Assembly (NCBI GenBank): GCA_923172585.1 | Contig: OV298644.1 | Location: 637,427 to 701,426, forward strand | Direction of reading: 5' to 3' | DNA: 64,000 nucleotides | Source of the DNA: Haemophilus influenzae | GTDB taxonomy: Bacteria; Pseudomonadota; Gammaproteobacteria; Enterobacterales; Pasteurellaceae | Shown here: positions 14,406 through 24,714 of the stretch, piece after piece | Numbering within the stretch: position 1 is the first letter of the stretch | How the letters are laid out: every line of letters starts with the position of its first letter | Made by a program: the position numbers and the translations under genes | Notes under the pieces: generated by a model | What the model was told of the DNA's origin: nothing | Database searches by the model: none | Seen by the model: the letters and a program-made list of their open reading frames with translations, nothing else

Positions 14406-15950
14406 TTATTTTTCAGCGATCACATCTTTTTCATTGCGTAATTGGCGATCAAACACATTGGCACATTCATCCGTACCCGAGCCATACCAAGTTGTATCGC
14501 GTAATGCGACTTCGCCTTTACGGTATTTTTCAACTTCGCTTTTCTTCACTAAATAACCTGTAACTCGAATTAAATCCGTGTTTTTCAAATAGGTGGTAAT
14601 GTAGCGATAGCCTAAGGAAAATGCACCATCAATAATATCTACCACTGCATCACAGTGATCTACATAGGTTTGATCAAAGGCGAATAAATCCCCTGTACCA
14701 GATGGGAAATATTTATGGAAAGGTGCAGATTGTTTCAAATGTGCAAGTAACATTGGTTCTTCACCTACACGAATACGATGAGCCGGTGCGTTACGCTTGT
14801 CTTCTTCGTGGTTACTTGCGCCCACTTGTGCGTGTAATAAATAACGATTGCCAGTACGTTCGGCATAAACTCCTTCGTGCGCATCAGTAATGTCTTTCAA
14901 TTTATCCATAATCGCTGTCGCAATTTCATCGCCACGAACGCTCTTACCAAAGGTTTCATTTAAGCCTTCACATTGCAATAAGTGATTTGTGGCATCAGCC
15001 AAGCCCACAATCGCAAACATTCCTGTAAAATTAGTGCGTTTGATAAATCCCTCTTTTTCGAGGAATGAACTGTTAAAGAAATTACTTTCTTCCACTACAA
15101 ATTTGTGGCGTTTATCCATGGTTGAAAGAGCACATTTCGCCACACGCGGTAATAATTCATTCAGCATTTCATCCGCACTTTTACAGGTGCGAGCAATTGT
15201 CCCTAGACGTAAACGCGTTAAGGTGTAGGCACCGCCACATTCAGGCAGTGCGTTATAGCAACTTGCTACGCCGTATTCTTCGCCTAGATCGGAAATATAG
15301 TAAGCATCGTTGGCAAAAGATGGTTTAGAAACCAACAAACAGGCTTTTGCTGCAAGTTCAGCAAACTCACGGCTTGTTTTCGATTTGTCATAACGAATAG
15401 TCATATTCGGTGTTGGTGCTTCAAGCTCAATCACGGCGCGTAAAATCAAGCGACCTGCTTTCGTATCATAAGGCCCAATATTGGCATGACAGAATGAATC
15501 TGGCACAGTTTTATCAATATGATTTAAGAAACGTTTAATTTTTATGTAATCTTTTTCTTCATCAGTAATGAACGGTTCGAGCAACACATCAAGACGCCCA
15601 ATATAAACAGGATAAGTCGTAATGGATGGCACGTGGGAGTAAAGAATCAATAATCCATCAAGTGCCTCATCAAGATCTTTTGGAGGCGGCAACTCTAAAA
15701 ACTCGCAGCCTTTTTGGATATACACATTGTAATCAGGCAGGATATAACGAGGACGATAAATTGCGTAACCTTCACATAAATCACAAATCATTTGATTCTG
15801 TAAAAAGCCCCATTCTTCATCGGTATAACCAAGCAAATCGCGAGGATCAAATAAACGCTCGGCAATATTGCCTAATGTCATTAATTTTTGATGATAAGTT
15901 AGATTATTGGCTTTAACCGTATCGAGAATATCTTGAAGTGAAGCTAACAT
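14406..15950 (-). CDS. yjjI: YjjI, glycyl radical enzyme of unknown substrate
   Basis: Member of the YjjI (DUF3029) glycyl radical enzyme family, 514 residues. The C-terminal glycyl loop is RVTGYLVKK, where the glycine would carry the radical. A candidate catalytic cysteine lies in the segment VASCYNALPECGG (about 225-240). The substrate is not established to my knowledge. The neighbour order yjjI-yjjW-nupC-deoD parallels E. coli, where yjjI-yjjW precede the deo operon, hinting at a role in anaerobic nucleoside or pentose metabolism. A CRP-like site lies upstream at 16015-16030. The gene is intact. Confidence 0.88.
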   Translation of the reverse strand: MLASLQDILDTVKANNLTYHQKLMTLGNIAERLFDPRDLLGYTDEEWGFLQNQMICDLCEGYAIYRPRYILPDYNVYIQKGCEFLELPPPKDLDEALDGLLILYSHVPSITTYPVYIGRLDVLLEPFITDEEKDYIKIKRFLNHIDKTVPDSFCHANIGPYDTKAGRLILRAVIELEAPTPNMTIRYDKSKTSREFAELAAKACLLVSKPSFANDAYYISDLGEEYGVASCYNALPECGGAYTLTRLRLGTIARTCKSADEMLNELLPRVAKCALSTMDKRHKFVVEESNFFNSSFLEKEGFIKRTNFTGMFAIVGLADATNHLLQCEGLNETFGKSVRGDEIATAIMDKLKDITDAHEGVYAERTGNRYLLHAQVGASNHEEDKRNAPAHRIRVGEEPMLLAHLKQSAPFHKYFPSGTGDLFAFDQTYVDHCDAVVDIIDGAFSLGYRYITTYLKNTDLIRVTGYLVKKSEVEKYRKGEVALRDTTWYGSGTDECANVFDRQLRNEKDVIAEK

Positions 15951-16014
15951 AACGTCCCCTTTGAAAATGGTTTCGTATTGTACGCAATGGTAACAAAATA
16001 GACAATTTTGAAAA

Positions 16015-16030
16015 CGTGAGGAAGATCACA
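16015..16030 (-). promoter_or_regulatory. CRP-like site upstream of yjjI
   Basis: On the minus strand TGTGA-6 bp-TCACG matches the CRP palindrome TGTGA-N6-TCACA at nine of ten positions. A possible -10 TACAAT lies at 15977-15982, giving a spacing of about 50 bp from a predicted start. The site sits in the divergent gap yjjI / YczE-like gene and could act on either. Confidence 0.55.
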
Positions 16031-16157
16031 GTTTTAGAAAATAAACATTATGCAAAACTCAAAATAAATATGTTTTTGATATAAATGAACTGACAAAATT
16101 ATTTCTGTTTTTGCATCTTTCCTTTTATGATAAAACGGAATATAAAAGGTAATAAAT

Positions 16158-16814
16158 ATGAAGAAAAAAGTACGCGTTATACCTCGCACATCTTGGGCTG
16201 CCACATCATTATGGACAGCGCAATATAAAACCATTTCAATCTTACTTTTTGCTCTTTCTATTTTAGGTATTGGAGATGGGCTTATTGTATTATCAGGTTT
16301 AGGATCGACACCTTGGACTGTACTTTCACAAGGTATAGCAATACAGACAAATTTTGATATTGGCTGGTCATCTTTTTTAATTAGTTGCGCAGTAATGTTG
16401 GTATGGAAACCTCTCAAATTACGCCTTGGGCTTGGGACATTATTAAATATTATCGTTATTGCTCTATTTCTAGGGATCACAACAAAAATACTGGCACCGC
16501 CAACCGCACTTTTTTCACGAATGATCTTCTGTCTGATCGGTATATTACTCTATGGTTTTGGAACTGCGTTATATCTCACTTGTCACTTAGGTGCGGGCCC
16601 TCGAGACGGATTAATGGTTGGTATTTGCCAACGTTTTCATTTAAGCATCAACGTGGTACGCTCAAGCCTTGAAATCTCGGTTTGTTTACTTGGTTTTTTA
16701 CTTGGTGGTGTCGTTGGCTTGGGCACTGTCCTTTTCGCCACCAGCATAGGCAGCGTTGTTCAATTCTTCTTAAATATTATTGCTCGTTTGCCACATATTC
16801 CGTATGAAAAGTGA
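16158..16814 (+). CDS. YczE/YitT-type integral membrane protein
   Basis: A 218-residue inner-membrane protein with about five hydrophobic segments. The conserved GLGSTPWTVLSQGIA (about 46-60) and GAGPRDGLMVGI (about 148-159) motifs belong to the YczE/YyaS/YitT family, whose function is not established. The start follows an AAAAGGTAAT ribosome site. It is transcribed divergently from yjjI, and its last 45 bp overlap the 3' end of the convergent glycosyltransferase gene. An uptake signal lies inside the gene at 16503-16511. Confidence 0.8.
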   Translation: MKKKVRVIPRTSWAATSLWTAQYKTISILLFALSILGIGDGLIVLSGLGSTPWTVLSQGIAIQTNFDIGWSSFLISCAVMLVWKPLKLRLGLGTLLNIIVIALFLGITTKILAPPTALFSRMIFCLIGILLYGFGTALYLTCHLGAGPRDGLMVGICQRFHLSINVVRSSLEISVCLLGFLLGGVVGLGTVLFATSIGSVVQFFLNIIARLPHIPYEK

Positions 16815-17809
16815 TATTTCAGCTAACGCATTGTCTATTGAAATTAACTCTAAATTCATTTGAGTCTCTTTTCCCGCGGGTGGACAAAATGCAAGATGCT
16901 TATCGACATCATTAATGGGTTTCCAGCGTCTCGGCTGAGAAGAACGACTATTTGGATAAAACCCGATAGTCGGAATATTAAACGCACTGCTCAAATGCAA
17001 TGGCCCAGTAGATCCCGCAATAAATAAATCCGCACAAGCCAAAGAATGAGCAAAATCCACTAAACCTTTATTCTTATCGTAAATGGCTACGCGTAAATCA
17101 TTCACAAGATTTGCTAATTCATAGGCTTTTTCACTTTCGCCAGGCCCTGCAGTCAGCACAACATTGCAATCAAACTCAGCCAATAAGCCTTTAATTAAAT
17201 CCGCATATTGCGCTAAAGAAAGATTCGTAGCTGAACCACCAGAACCACTATGCACAAAGATCCATTTTTTATTTGCGGAAAGCCCTAAACTCTCTTGTAA
17301 AAAAACGTGCTGATTTTCCACCGCACTTTTCTCAAAGATTAAATAAGGCGGTTTAGGTTCAACAACTGGCATATTATGCTTTTGCAAAAAAGCCCGAACT
17401 AAATCTTGATTGTATTCCGCTTCTGATTTTTCAGAACGAGAACGGCGTTGTGTTAGACGGTGATTATAGAGAATTTGAACCCATTTAGTCGCAGGTGCAA
17501 GGCGATATTTAATTCCACTTTTCCAAGCGAGTTTTCCATTATGGGTATTGGAAAAGAAACTAATCATGCCATCAAACTGCTGTGCTTTGATTTCCTGCAC
17601 AAGACGTTTGAAATCCGTTTTGTCATTTTTTTGCTATCAATAATAACATGATCAATAAATGGACAAATTTCCGCTAAAGGCGCAGTGTAATTCGGCACAA
17701 GTGCGGTTAATTTTAGCTCTGGATTTGAGGCTTTCAACATTGCAAAAGCAGGCCATGCTTGCATAAAATCGCCTAATTTATCGTTACGAATAACTAAAAT
17801 CTTTTCCAT
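16770..17809 (-). CDS. Glycosyltransferase family 9 (heptosyltransferase-like), frameshifted as sequenced
   Basis: Resembles ADP-heptose:LPS heptosyltransferases (GT9): N-terminal MEKILVIRNDKLGDFMQAWPAF and C-terminal HSGSGGSATN plus FIAGSTGPLHLSSAFNIPTIGFY, the nucleotide-sugar binding region. The full gene needs one extra base in the A/T run at 17626-17632 (seven where eight are needed); with it the product is about 346 residues. The start at 17809 has a CGGAGA ribosome site; an upstream in-frame ATG at 17839 is less likely. It follows fba, but a strong terminator separates them. It probably acts on LPS; the acceptor sugar is unknown. Confidence 0.82.
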
Positions 17810-17828
17810 AATTTCTCCGCTAAAATAA

Positions 17829-17856
17829 AAAAACCGCACTTGAAAGTGCGGTCGTA
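17829..17856 (-). terminator. fba terminator made of two uptake signals
   Basis: ACCGCACTT (17833-17841) and AAGTGCGGT (17844-17852) form a tight hairpin followed on the minus strand by seven T residues. Confidence 0.85.
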
Positions 17857-17876
17857 TTTTATGTTATTTTTGTGGA

Positions 17877-18956
17877 TTATAAAACATCAACACAATTTAA
17901 GTCTTCGAAAGATTGCTCTAAGCGTTTAGACATAGATTCTTCCATTTTACGTAACCAAACACGTGGGTCGTAGTATTTTTTGTTTGGTGCATCTGGGCCT
18001 TCAGGGTTACCTAATTGACCTTGAAGATATGCTTCATTTGCTTTGTAGAAGTTCAAAATACCATTCCAAGATGCCCATTGGGTATCGGTATCAATGTTCA
18101 TTTTGATTGCACCGTAGCCAATTGCTTCGCGGATTTCTTCGCGGCTAGAACCTGAACCACCGTGGAATACGAAATTAATTGGTTTTGCAGGAAGATTACG
18201 TTCTTTAGAAACGAACTCTTGTGATGCACCTAAAATAGATGGTTTTAATTTTACATTACCTGGTTTGTAAACACCGTGTACGTTACCGAATGCTGCTGCA
18301 ACGGTAAAGTTAGGGCTTACTGGATGCAATTGATCGTAAACATAAAGCACATCAGAAGGTTGTGTATATAAACGTGATTCATCAACATCAGAGTTATCTA
18401 CGCCGTCTTCTTCGCCACCAGTAATGCCAATTTCGATTTCAAGGGTCATCCCCATTTTATCCATACGAGCAAGATATTCACGGCAGATTGCCATATTTTC
18501 TTCCATTGGCTCTTCAGATAAATCAATCATATGTGAAGAGAAAAGTGGACGACCCGTTTCGGCAAAATGTTTTTCGCCTGCATCTAATAAACCGTCGATC
18601 CAAGGTAATAATTTTTTCGCTGCGTGATCAGTATGAAGAATAACAGGCACACCGTATTCTTTCGCTAAAGTATGAACCTGTTTCGCTCCAGCAATCGCCC
18701 CTAAAACATCTGGACGAGTACCACTCGTTGGTTTGATACCTTTACCTGCATAGAACGCTGCGCCACCATTTGAAAATTGGATAATCACTGGTGCTTTTAC
18801 ACGTGCAGCTGTTTCTAACACGGCATTAACGGAGTCAGAACCCACACAGTTTACGGCAGGAATAGCAAAGTTATGCTCTTTAGCATAAGCAAAAACTTTT
18901 TGCACATCTTCGCCTGTTACAACACCGGGTTTCACGATATCTAATAATTTAGCCAT
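17877..18956 (-). CDS. fba: Fructose-bisphosphate aldolase, class II
   Basis: Zinc-dependent aldolase of glycolysis and gluconeogenesis that interconverts fructose-1,6-bisphosphate with glyceraldehyde-3-phosphate and dihydroxyacetone phosphate. It has 359 residues, the same as E. coli FbaA. Zinc-site and substrate motifs are visible: VILHTDHAAKKLLPW (about 105), EIEIGITGGEEDGV (about 175) and NFVFHGGSGSSREEI (about 260). It follows pgk on the same strand with a 110-bp gap, the usual pgk-fba arrangement. It ends at a strong hairpin terminator. The gene is intact. Confidence 0.98.
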   Translation of the reverse strand: MAKLLDIVKPGVVTGEDVQKVFAYAKEHNFAIPAVNCVGSDSVNAVLETAARVKAPVIIQFSNGGAAFYAGKGIKPTSGTRPDVLGAIAGAKQVHTLAKEYGVPVILHTDHAAKKLLPWIDGLLDAGEKHFAETGRPLFSSHMIDLSEEPMEENMAICREYLARMDKMGMTLEIEIGITGGEEDGVDNSDVDESRLYTQPSDVLYVYDQLHPVSPNFTVAAAFGNVHGVYKPGNVKLKPSILGASQEFVSKERNLPAKPINFVFHGGSGSSREEIREAIGYGAIKMNIDTDTQWASWNGILNFYKANEAYLQGQLGNPEGPDAPNKKYYDPRVWLRKMEESMSKRLEQSFEDLNCVDVL

Positions 18957-19066
18957 ACTTGTGTTTCCTTTTTATGTTTAGCGGGATAAGCCCACAATTT
19001 GAAGAATTTGTATTGATGACGGCATTTTTGATGCCACCATCAATATGTTATAGAGGAAAAGTGCGG

Positions 19067-20227
19067 TTAGTTTTTCGCACGTTTTTCAAGAATTTCTACT
19101 GCAGGTAATACTTTGCCTTCTACAAATTCTAAGAATGCACCACCACCCGTTGAAATGTAAGAAATCTTATCAGCAATACCAAATAAATCGATAGCCGCTA
19201 AAGTATCGCCGCCGCCAGCAATAGAGAATGCATCGCTGTTTGCAATGGCGTGAGAAATGATTTCAGTCCCTTTACGGAAGTGAGGGAACTCAAACACACC
19301 AACTGGGCCATTCCACAAAACGGTTTTTGCATTTTTGATAATTTCAGCCAATTGTTCTGCTGATTTATCGCCAATATCAAAAATAGATTCATCATCTTTC
19401 ACTTCATTTACCGCTTTTTCTGTTGCAGCTGCCGTTTCAGAGAACTCTAAACCTACACGCACATCAACTGGAACTGGAATATCTGTATTTGCGGCTAATT
19501 CTTTCGCAACTGGAATTAAATCAGCTTCATATAAAGATTTACCTACATTGTGACCAGCTGCCGCGATGAAAGTATTCGCAATGCCACCGCCCACAATAAT
19601 TTGGTCAGCGATTTTTGAAAGAGAATTTAATACTTCTAATTTAGTGGAAACTTTAGAACCACCAACAATAGCCACCATTGGACGAGCAGGTTCTTTTAAT
19701 GCTTTACCTAATGCATCTAACTCAGCGGCTAATAATGGGCCTGCACAAGCGATCGGCGCAAATTCTGCAACGCCATAAGTTGATGCTTGCGCGCGGTGCG
19801 CTGTACCAAAGGCATCCATTACAAATACGTCGCAAAGTGCGGCATATTTTTTACCTAATTCTGGATCATTTTTCTTTTCGCCTTTGTTTACGCGTACGTT
19901 TTCTAAAACAACGATTTCGCCATCTTTAACATCCACACCATTTAAATAATCTTGTTCTAAACGCACATTAAAGCCTGCGTTTTTTAAGTAATCAACAACT
20001 GGTTGTAAAGAATCTTCTGGTTTGAATTCTCCTTCAGTTGGACGACCTAAGTGAGAAGTTACCATCACTTTCGCACCTTTTTCTAAGGCTAATTTTAAAG
20101 TAGGAATGGTCGCACGAATACGCGCATCTGAGGTCACTTTGCCATCTTTTACTGGCACATTAAGATCTGCACGGATAAATACACGTTTACCCGCTAAATC
20201 TAAATCGGTCATTTTGATTACTGACAT
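19067..20227 (-). CDS. pgk: Phosphoglycerate kinase
   Basis: Transfers phosphate from 1,3-bisphosphoglycerate to ADP in glycolysis. The 386-residue, two-domain protein shows the family signature [10 protein letters not shown] (about 17-26), the hinge and nucleotide region GGSKVSTK (about 190) and the C-terminal GGGDTLAAI loop (about 350). The start has an AGAGGAT ribosome site and a consensus promoter 50-70 bp upstream. It is first in the pgk-fba unit. An uptake signal overlaps its stop codon (19059-19067). Confidence 0.98.
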   Translation of the reverse strand: MSVIKMTDLDLAGKRVFIRADLNVPVKDGKVTSDARIRATIPTLKLALEKGAKVMVTSHLGRPTEGEFKPEDSLQPVVDYLKNAGFNVRLEQDYLNGVDVKDGEIVVLENVRVNKGEKKNDPELGKKYAALCDVFVMDAFGTAHRAQASTYGVAEFAPIACAGPLLAAELDALGKALKEPARPMVAIVGGSKVSTKLEVLNSLSKIADQIIVGGGIANTFIAAAGHNVGKSLYEADLIPVAKELAANTDIPVPVDVRVGLEFSETAAATEKAVNEVKDDESIFDIGDKSAEQLAEIIKNAKTVLWNGPVGVFEFPHFRKGTEIISHAIANSDAFSIAGGGDTLAAIDLFGIADKISYISTGGGAFLEFVEGKVLPAVEILEKRAKN

Positions 20228-20273
20228 AATCTATCCTCTTGTTAAGTTAAAATTAAAATTGAAAACTTTTCGT

Positions 20274-20301
20274 ATTATACCTACTTCGTGCTAGGTTGTA
20301 A
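20274..20301 (-). promoter_or_regulatory. sigma70 promoter for pgk
   Basis: On the minus strand TTACAA (20296-20301) and TATAAT (20274-20279) are separated by 16 bp, about 50 bp upstream of the pgk ATG. Confidence 0.7.
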
Positions 20302-20322
20302 CGATTTAGATCAAAGAAATTC

Positions 20323-21129
20323 TTATTTGCTTTGGCAATTCATTACCTGCCATTTTTTATCATAACAAATAAATAATTCATTTCGACTAGCCCTCAAATA
20401 CGCATTTTTTAATTGTGGATTATGTTGCTTCATCCAACCAAAAAGTTCATCTCTACTTAATTTTTGATTCGGTAATTTTAATGCGTTAAATAATTCCTGC
20501 TCCTTAGCAAAATATTGCTGGGCAGAATCAAAGGCGCAACTACCGTGTTTTTCCCATTCGCCTTGCAATAATTTCTCGCCCGGAGAAATCGCCAAATATT
20601 GTGCTAATAAACCTTTTGGCAAGGCGGGTAAATCGCCTTTGCAAAAACGAGGATGATCTGAAACAGCGCGAGCATTTGCATTTTGAGGCCATAATCCATG
20701 TACAACCCAACCAAAAGTGCGGTTATTTCCACATTGATATTGAAAGGAATAAAGCAACTGATCGCCATATTTTTCACGCTGAATATCACAAAATCCAGGC
20801 GACCAAGATAATGCCAACATATAATAATCGACAGGTGCCTTTGCATTTTGCCCAATATGATCATTGCGCATAATCACATCATAGTTTGCAAAAACATCTG
20901 GATTTTTTACCGCACTTTTTTCAATATCCGTTCGCTTTGTCTCAAATTGAGGCTCAAATTTAGGTTCAAATTTAGGCTCAAATTTAGGCTCAGATACTTT
21001 TGTTTGCTTCGTCTGCTCAATTACGGGCGAAGATGATTGATGTTTAGTTTTGGCTGTATCGGTAAAATATTGCCAAATTGCTAATATAACGAGAACAATA
21101 AGAGAAAGAATGGAAGTAAGTTTTTTCAT
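20323..21129 (-). CDS. rna: Ribonuclease T2 family (RNase I-like), membrane-anchored or periplasmic
   Basis: Endoribonuclease of the T2 family, 268 residues. Both catalytic blocks are present: CAS1 as WVVHGLWPQ (about 143-151) and CAS2 as GEWEKHGSCAF (about 190-200). An N-terminal hydrophobic segment (residues 5-22) is an export signal or anchor, and most cysteines fit the family's disulphides. Between signal and domain lies a linker with EPKF repeats encoded by a 12-bp tandem repeat (about 20950-20992). E. coli RNase I is periplasmic and scavenges RNA; the same role is inferred here. The gene is transcribed divergently from the ferredoxin gene. Confidence 0.9.
   Translation of the reverse strand: MKKLTSILSLIVLVILAIWQYFTDTAKTKHQSSSPVIEQTKQTKVSEPKFEPKFEPKFEPQFETKRTDIEKSAVKNPDVFANYDVIMRNDHIGQNAKAPVDYYMLALSWSPGFCDIQREKYGDQLLYSFQYQCGNNRTFGWVVHGLWPQNANARAVSDHPRFCKGDLPALPKGLLAQYLAISPGEKLLQGEWEKHGSCAFDSAQQYFAKEQELFNALKLPNQKLSRDELFGWMKQHNPQLKNAYLRASRNELFICYDKKWQVMNCQSK
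20950..20992. repeat. 12-bp tandem repeat in the RNase linker
   Basis: Three full and partial flanking copies of a 12-bp unit (GGCTCAAATTTA, one copy GGTTCAAATTTA) encode repeated Glu-Pro-Lys-Phe. Because 12 is a multiple of three, copy-number change would alter linker length without a frameshift. Confidence 0.8.
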
Positions 21130-21145
21130 AAATTTTGTTTAGTTT

Positions 21146-21467
<322 letters not shown>

Positions 21468-21608
21468 TTTATAAAGCAACTGAAATATGCCGGATTATCT
21501 TCAAGAAGAGTGCGGTTAATGGGGAGCTTATTTATATTCTCAACCAACGAAATACTTCACCGCACACAGAACGAGAAAAAGAGTTTCATTGAGGGAAAAA
21601 TCAAAATA

Positions 21609-22829
21609 TTACCCCGCCACCACTGGTAAATATCCCCATTGAATTAAAAATGGAATGAGCATAATCACGACGCCAATTAATAACGCAAACACCAAAGCGA
21701 AATTACCGCCAGAAACACGATATGGCAATGTTGGATTTTCAATACGTGTACGCCATGCCAAACCAATTGGTAAAATTAAGCAATAGAACGCACACAATAA
21801 ACCTGCGTAACTTAATGCTGTAATAAATCCTTCAGGATAAAACAATGCAAATACAAGTGGCGGTAAAAATGCGGCTACAGTTAAAACAAAGCGATTATTT
21901 GGCAAATGATAACGCTTGAATAAATCCCCTAATCCTTCAAATACACCAAGCATTACGCCTAAGAAAGAAGTGATCAGTGCAAGTGATGAAAACACACGCA
22001 CAACCTCTCCCATAAAATGAGAACCTGTAATTTCACGTGTTGCATTCACTAAGCCATTTAGCGTTGGGTCAGCTTGTAAAATACGCACAAATTCACTTTG
22101 ACTTAATACACCATGAGTTGCTAACTGCCATACAAGGTAAGCAGCTAATGGAATCGCAGTACCAATCAAAATGGCATGACGAAATTTATCAACACTTCCA
22201 CCTAAGTAGCTATTCACACTCGCCATAATAACGTGGAAACCGAAAGAAGTAAAAAATATTGGTGCCGCAGAAACCACAAAAGCATAATCCAAAGGCAATG
22301 CCATTAAATTATCTGTTGCTACTTTTGGAAGCATCATAAACAGCACAAAAGCAAAGGCGATTAACTTACCAATAAATAAGACGCGAGTTAAGCCATCCAC
22401 GCCTTTCGTTCCTACAACGACAAAAGAACCTAATACAACAGTAAAAATAATAATCGCCGTTTTAAGTGGCATCGCTTCCATTCCAAAAGCCGTTGGCAAG
22501 CCTGAAAGTAAAGATCCACCACCAGTAATATAAGCGGCTGAAAGTGCATAAAGTAAAACTAACAAACTCAACGTTGCGAAAATTCGCCCAGGAACCCCAA
22601 AATATTTTTCAGCGAGCGTGGCGACACCATCATCCAACTGATCCGCTGTTTGATACACTTCTACAAACAACAATCCGCTGTAAACCAACAAAGCCCACAA
22701 GCCAACGAGCAATAACACGGTATAACCAAAGCCCATACCCGCTGATGTAAGCGGCATAGCAAGCATACCTGCTCCAATGGTTGTGCCTGCAATAATCAGC
22801 GCACTCCCAAAAGTTTTGTTTTTTAGCAT
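21609..22829 (-). CDS. tyrP: Tyrosine-specific transporter TyrP
   Basis: Inner-membrane aromatic amino acid permease of the hydroxy/aromatic amino acid family (TyrP/Mtr/TnaB). It has 406 residues with about 11 hydrophobic segments. The family N-terminus GSALIIAGTTIGAGMLAMPL (residues 8-27) and the internal FHVIMASVNSYLGG region (about 198-211) are clear. Tyrosine rather than tryptophan as substrate is inferred from overall resemblance to TyrP. It lies 36 bp downstream of tdk in the same direction. Confidence 0.88.
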   Translation of the reverse strand: MLKNKTFGSALIIAGTTIGAGMLAMPLTSAGMGFGYTVLLLVGLWALLVYSGLLFVEVYQTADQLDDGVATLAEKYFGVPGRIFATLSLLVLLYALSAAYITGGGSLLSGLPTAFGMEAMPLKTAIIIFTVVLGSFVVVGTKGVDGLTRVLFIGKLIAFAFVLFMMLPKVATDNLMALPLDYAFVVSAAPIFFTSFGFHVIMASVNSYLGGSVDKFRHAILIGTAIPLAAYLVWQLATHGVLSQSEFVRILQADPTLNGLVNATREITGSHFMGEVVRVFSSLALITSFLGVMLGVFEGLGDLFKRYHLPNNRFVLTVAAFLPPLVFALFYPEGFITALSYAGLLCAFYCLILPIGLAWRTRIENPTLPYRVSGGNFALVFALLIGVVIMLIPFLIQWGYLPVVAG

Positions 22830-22865
22830 AAAATTGTCCTTATAATGTTGTGTTTAAAAACTAAT

Positions 22866-23447
22866 TTAAATTTGACCGCACTTTTCTTTATAGTGTAAAC
22901 GGCAAACAGAAAGATAAGAATCATTGCCGCCAATTTGAATTTGTGCGCCTTCTTTAATGACCTCGCCCTGATCATTTAAACGCAAAACAAAATTAGCCTT
23001 GCGACCACAATAACAAATTGTTTTTAATTCTTCGAGTTGATCCGCCCAAGCGAGTAAATATTTACTTCCTTCAAAAAGTTCCGCTTGGAAATCTGTACGC
23101 AAGCCATAACAAAGCACAGGGATTTTGAGTTTATCAACAACATCACTCAACTGGTAAACTTGTTGTTTGCTAAGAAATTGAGCTTCATCCACCAACACGC
23201 AATGCACTTTTTCGTTTTTTAAGTGCTCATTGATTTCATCAAACAAATTGGTTTCCGAGCGAAATAAAAAGGCATCTTGCGAAATGCCAATACGCGATGT
23301 GACTTTTCCCACACCAAAACGATCATCAATCGCAGCCGTATAAACTAATGTGTTCATATCACGCTCACGATAGTTATAGGAAGATTGTAGCAACGTCGTT
23401 GATTTTCCAGCGTTCATTGTGGAGTAATAGAAGTAGAGTTTCGCCAT
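22866..23447 (-). CDS. tdk: Thymidine kinase
   Basis: Phosphorylates (deoxy)thymidine to dTMP for nucleotide salvage. It is a 193-residue type II kinase. The P-loop is MNAGKST (about 11-17), the Walker B region VLVDEAQFL (about 85-93), and four zinc-binding cysteines lie in CYCGRKA and the C-terminal CRLHYKEKC. An in-frame ATG exists upstream inside tsaD, but the start at 23447 has an AGGAG site and the family N-terminus [14 protein letters not shown]. It lies 8 bp after the tsaD stop. The uptake signal at 22875 overlaps its last codons. Confidence 0.97.
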   Translation of the reverse strand: MAKLYFYYSTMNAGKSTTLLQSSYNYRERDMNTLVYTAAIDDRFGVGKVTSRIGISQDAFLFRSETNLFDEINEHLKNEKVHCVLVDEAQFLSKQQVYQLSDVVDKLKIPVLCYGLRTDFQAELFEGSKYLLAWADQLEELKTICYCGRKANFVLRLNDQGEVIKEGAQIQIGGNDSYLSVCRLHYKEKCGQI

Positions 23448-23455
23448 TTTTTCTC

Positions 23456-24484
23456 CTAAATTGCCGGTAATTCCGCCATTGCCCAACGAGGTTTAACATC
23501 AATAGCCAGATCGCTATGCTGACCTTGTTTTAAACGTAAAAAACCTGTGTAAGCAATCATTGCACCATTATCTGTACAAAATTGAGGTTGAGGATAAAAC
23601 ACTTCGCCACCTAAATTTTGCATTAAGTGCGCAAGCGTTTCTCGGAGTTTTTTATTTGCACTCACCCCTCCCGCAATCACTAAACGTTTATAGCCTGTTT
23701 CTTTCAATGCACGCTTACATTTAATGGCAAGAGTATCCACCACCGCATCTTGGAAAGCATAAGCAATATCTGCTTTAGTTTGCTCTATCAGTTCGCCCTC
23801 GTTTTTAATTGCTTGATTAACTGTATTCGCGGCAAATGTTTTTAAACCAGAAAAACTAAAATCAAGGCCTGCACGATCTGTCATTGGGCGTGGAAATGTG
23901 AAACGATTTGGCGTACCTTTTTCCGCTAAACGAGAAAGTGCTGCGCCACCTGGATAATCTAGTCCAAGTAATTTTGCTGTTTTATCAAAGGCTTCGCCAG
24001 CAGCATCATCAATAGATTCTCCTATCACTTCATATTTTCCTACACCATCGACACGCACTAATTGAGTGTGGCCACCCGATACCAACAGGGCAACAAAAGG
24101 AAAGTGCGGTGAATTTTCATCAAGCATTGGCGCAAGTAAATGCCCTTCCATATGATGAACACCAATCGCAGGAACATTCCAAGCATAGGCTAAAGAACGT
24201 GCAATCGTAGCACCAACAAGCAATGCGCCGACAAGCCCAGTGCCTCTCGTATAAGCAACACCATCAATATCGCTCGCGGTTAAATTGGCTTCCTCTAATG
24301 CCGCTTTAATAAGAGGCGCTGTTTTACGAATATGATCACGTGATGCTAATTCAGGAACCACACCACCATAATCTGCATGCAGGGCAATTTGAGTATAAAG
24401 TTGATTAGCAATTAACCCTTTTTCTTCATCATAAATCGCCACACCCGTTTCATCACAGGAAGTTTCAATGCCTAAGATTTTCAT
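23456..24484 (-). CDS. tsaD: TsaD, tRNA N6-threonylcarbamoyladenosine transferase
   Basis: Transfers the threonylcarbamoyl group to A37 of ANN-decoding tRNAs, working with TsaB, TsaE and TsaC. It was formerly called glycoprotease Gcp. The protein has 342 residues. The iron-binding HMEGH motif (about 111-115) and the ASKHA nucleotide-binding segments ([11 protein letters not shown] at the N-terminus, VSGGHTQL about 135) are present. It is divergent from rpsU, an arrangement also seen in E. coli. An uptake signal at 24112 lies within the gene. It is first in tsaD-tdk-tyrP. Confidence 0.97.
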   Translation of the reverse strand: MKILGIETSCDETGVAIYDEEKGLIANQLYTQIALHADYGGVVPELASRDHIRKTAPLIKAALEEANLTASDIDGVAYTRGTGLVGALLVGATIARSLAYAWNVPAIGVHHMEGHLLAPMLDENSPHFPFVALLVSGGHTQLVRVDGVGKYEVIGESIDDAAGEAFDKTAKLLGLDYPGGAALSRLAEKGTPNRFTFPRPMTDRAGLDFSFSGLKTFAANTVNQAIKNEGELIEQTKADIAYAFQDAVVDTLAIKCKRALKETGYKRLVIAGGVSANKKLRETLAHLMQNLGGEVFYPQPQFCTDNGAMIAYTGFLRLKQGQHSDLAIDVKPRWAMAELPAI

Positions 24485-24587
24485 TGATTTTCTTAATTAT
24501 TACCTAAAATGTTGCACGATTTTACCCTGTTTAAGCGGTTTTAACCAGTTGAAACCACAAATATTAAGGTGAATTGGCATTCTATCC

Positions 24588-24617
24588 TTTACTTTTTCCC
24601 TAAAAATAGATTAGAAT
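24588..24617 (+). promoter_or_regulatory. Putative promoter for rpsU-dnaG-rpoD
   Basis: TTTACT (24588-24593) and TAGAAT (24612-24617) are 18 bp apart, about 100 bp before rpsU, in the divergent gap with tsaD. Confidence 0.5.
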
Positions 24618-24714
24618 TGCGTCCTTTATTAAATTTGTCATTTACACACAGGTGCTTTGGCAAAAATAAAATTTTAAATTGCAATTAAATTAAACTCATT
24701 GAGGTGATTGGCTT

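Noticed and set aside
16034-16480. A 148-codon minus-strand ORF across the yjjI / YczE-like gap
   Set aside because: It lies opposite the YczE-like gene, has no recognisable domain and shares no conserved start; the membrane protein on the other strand is convincing.
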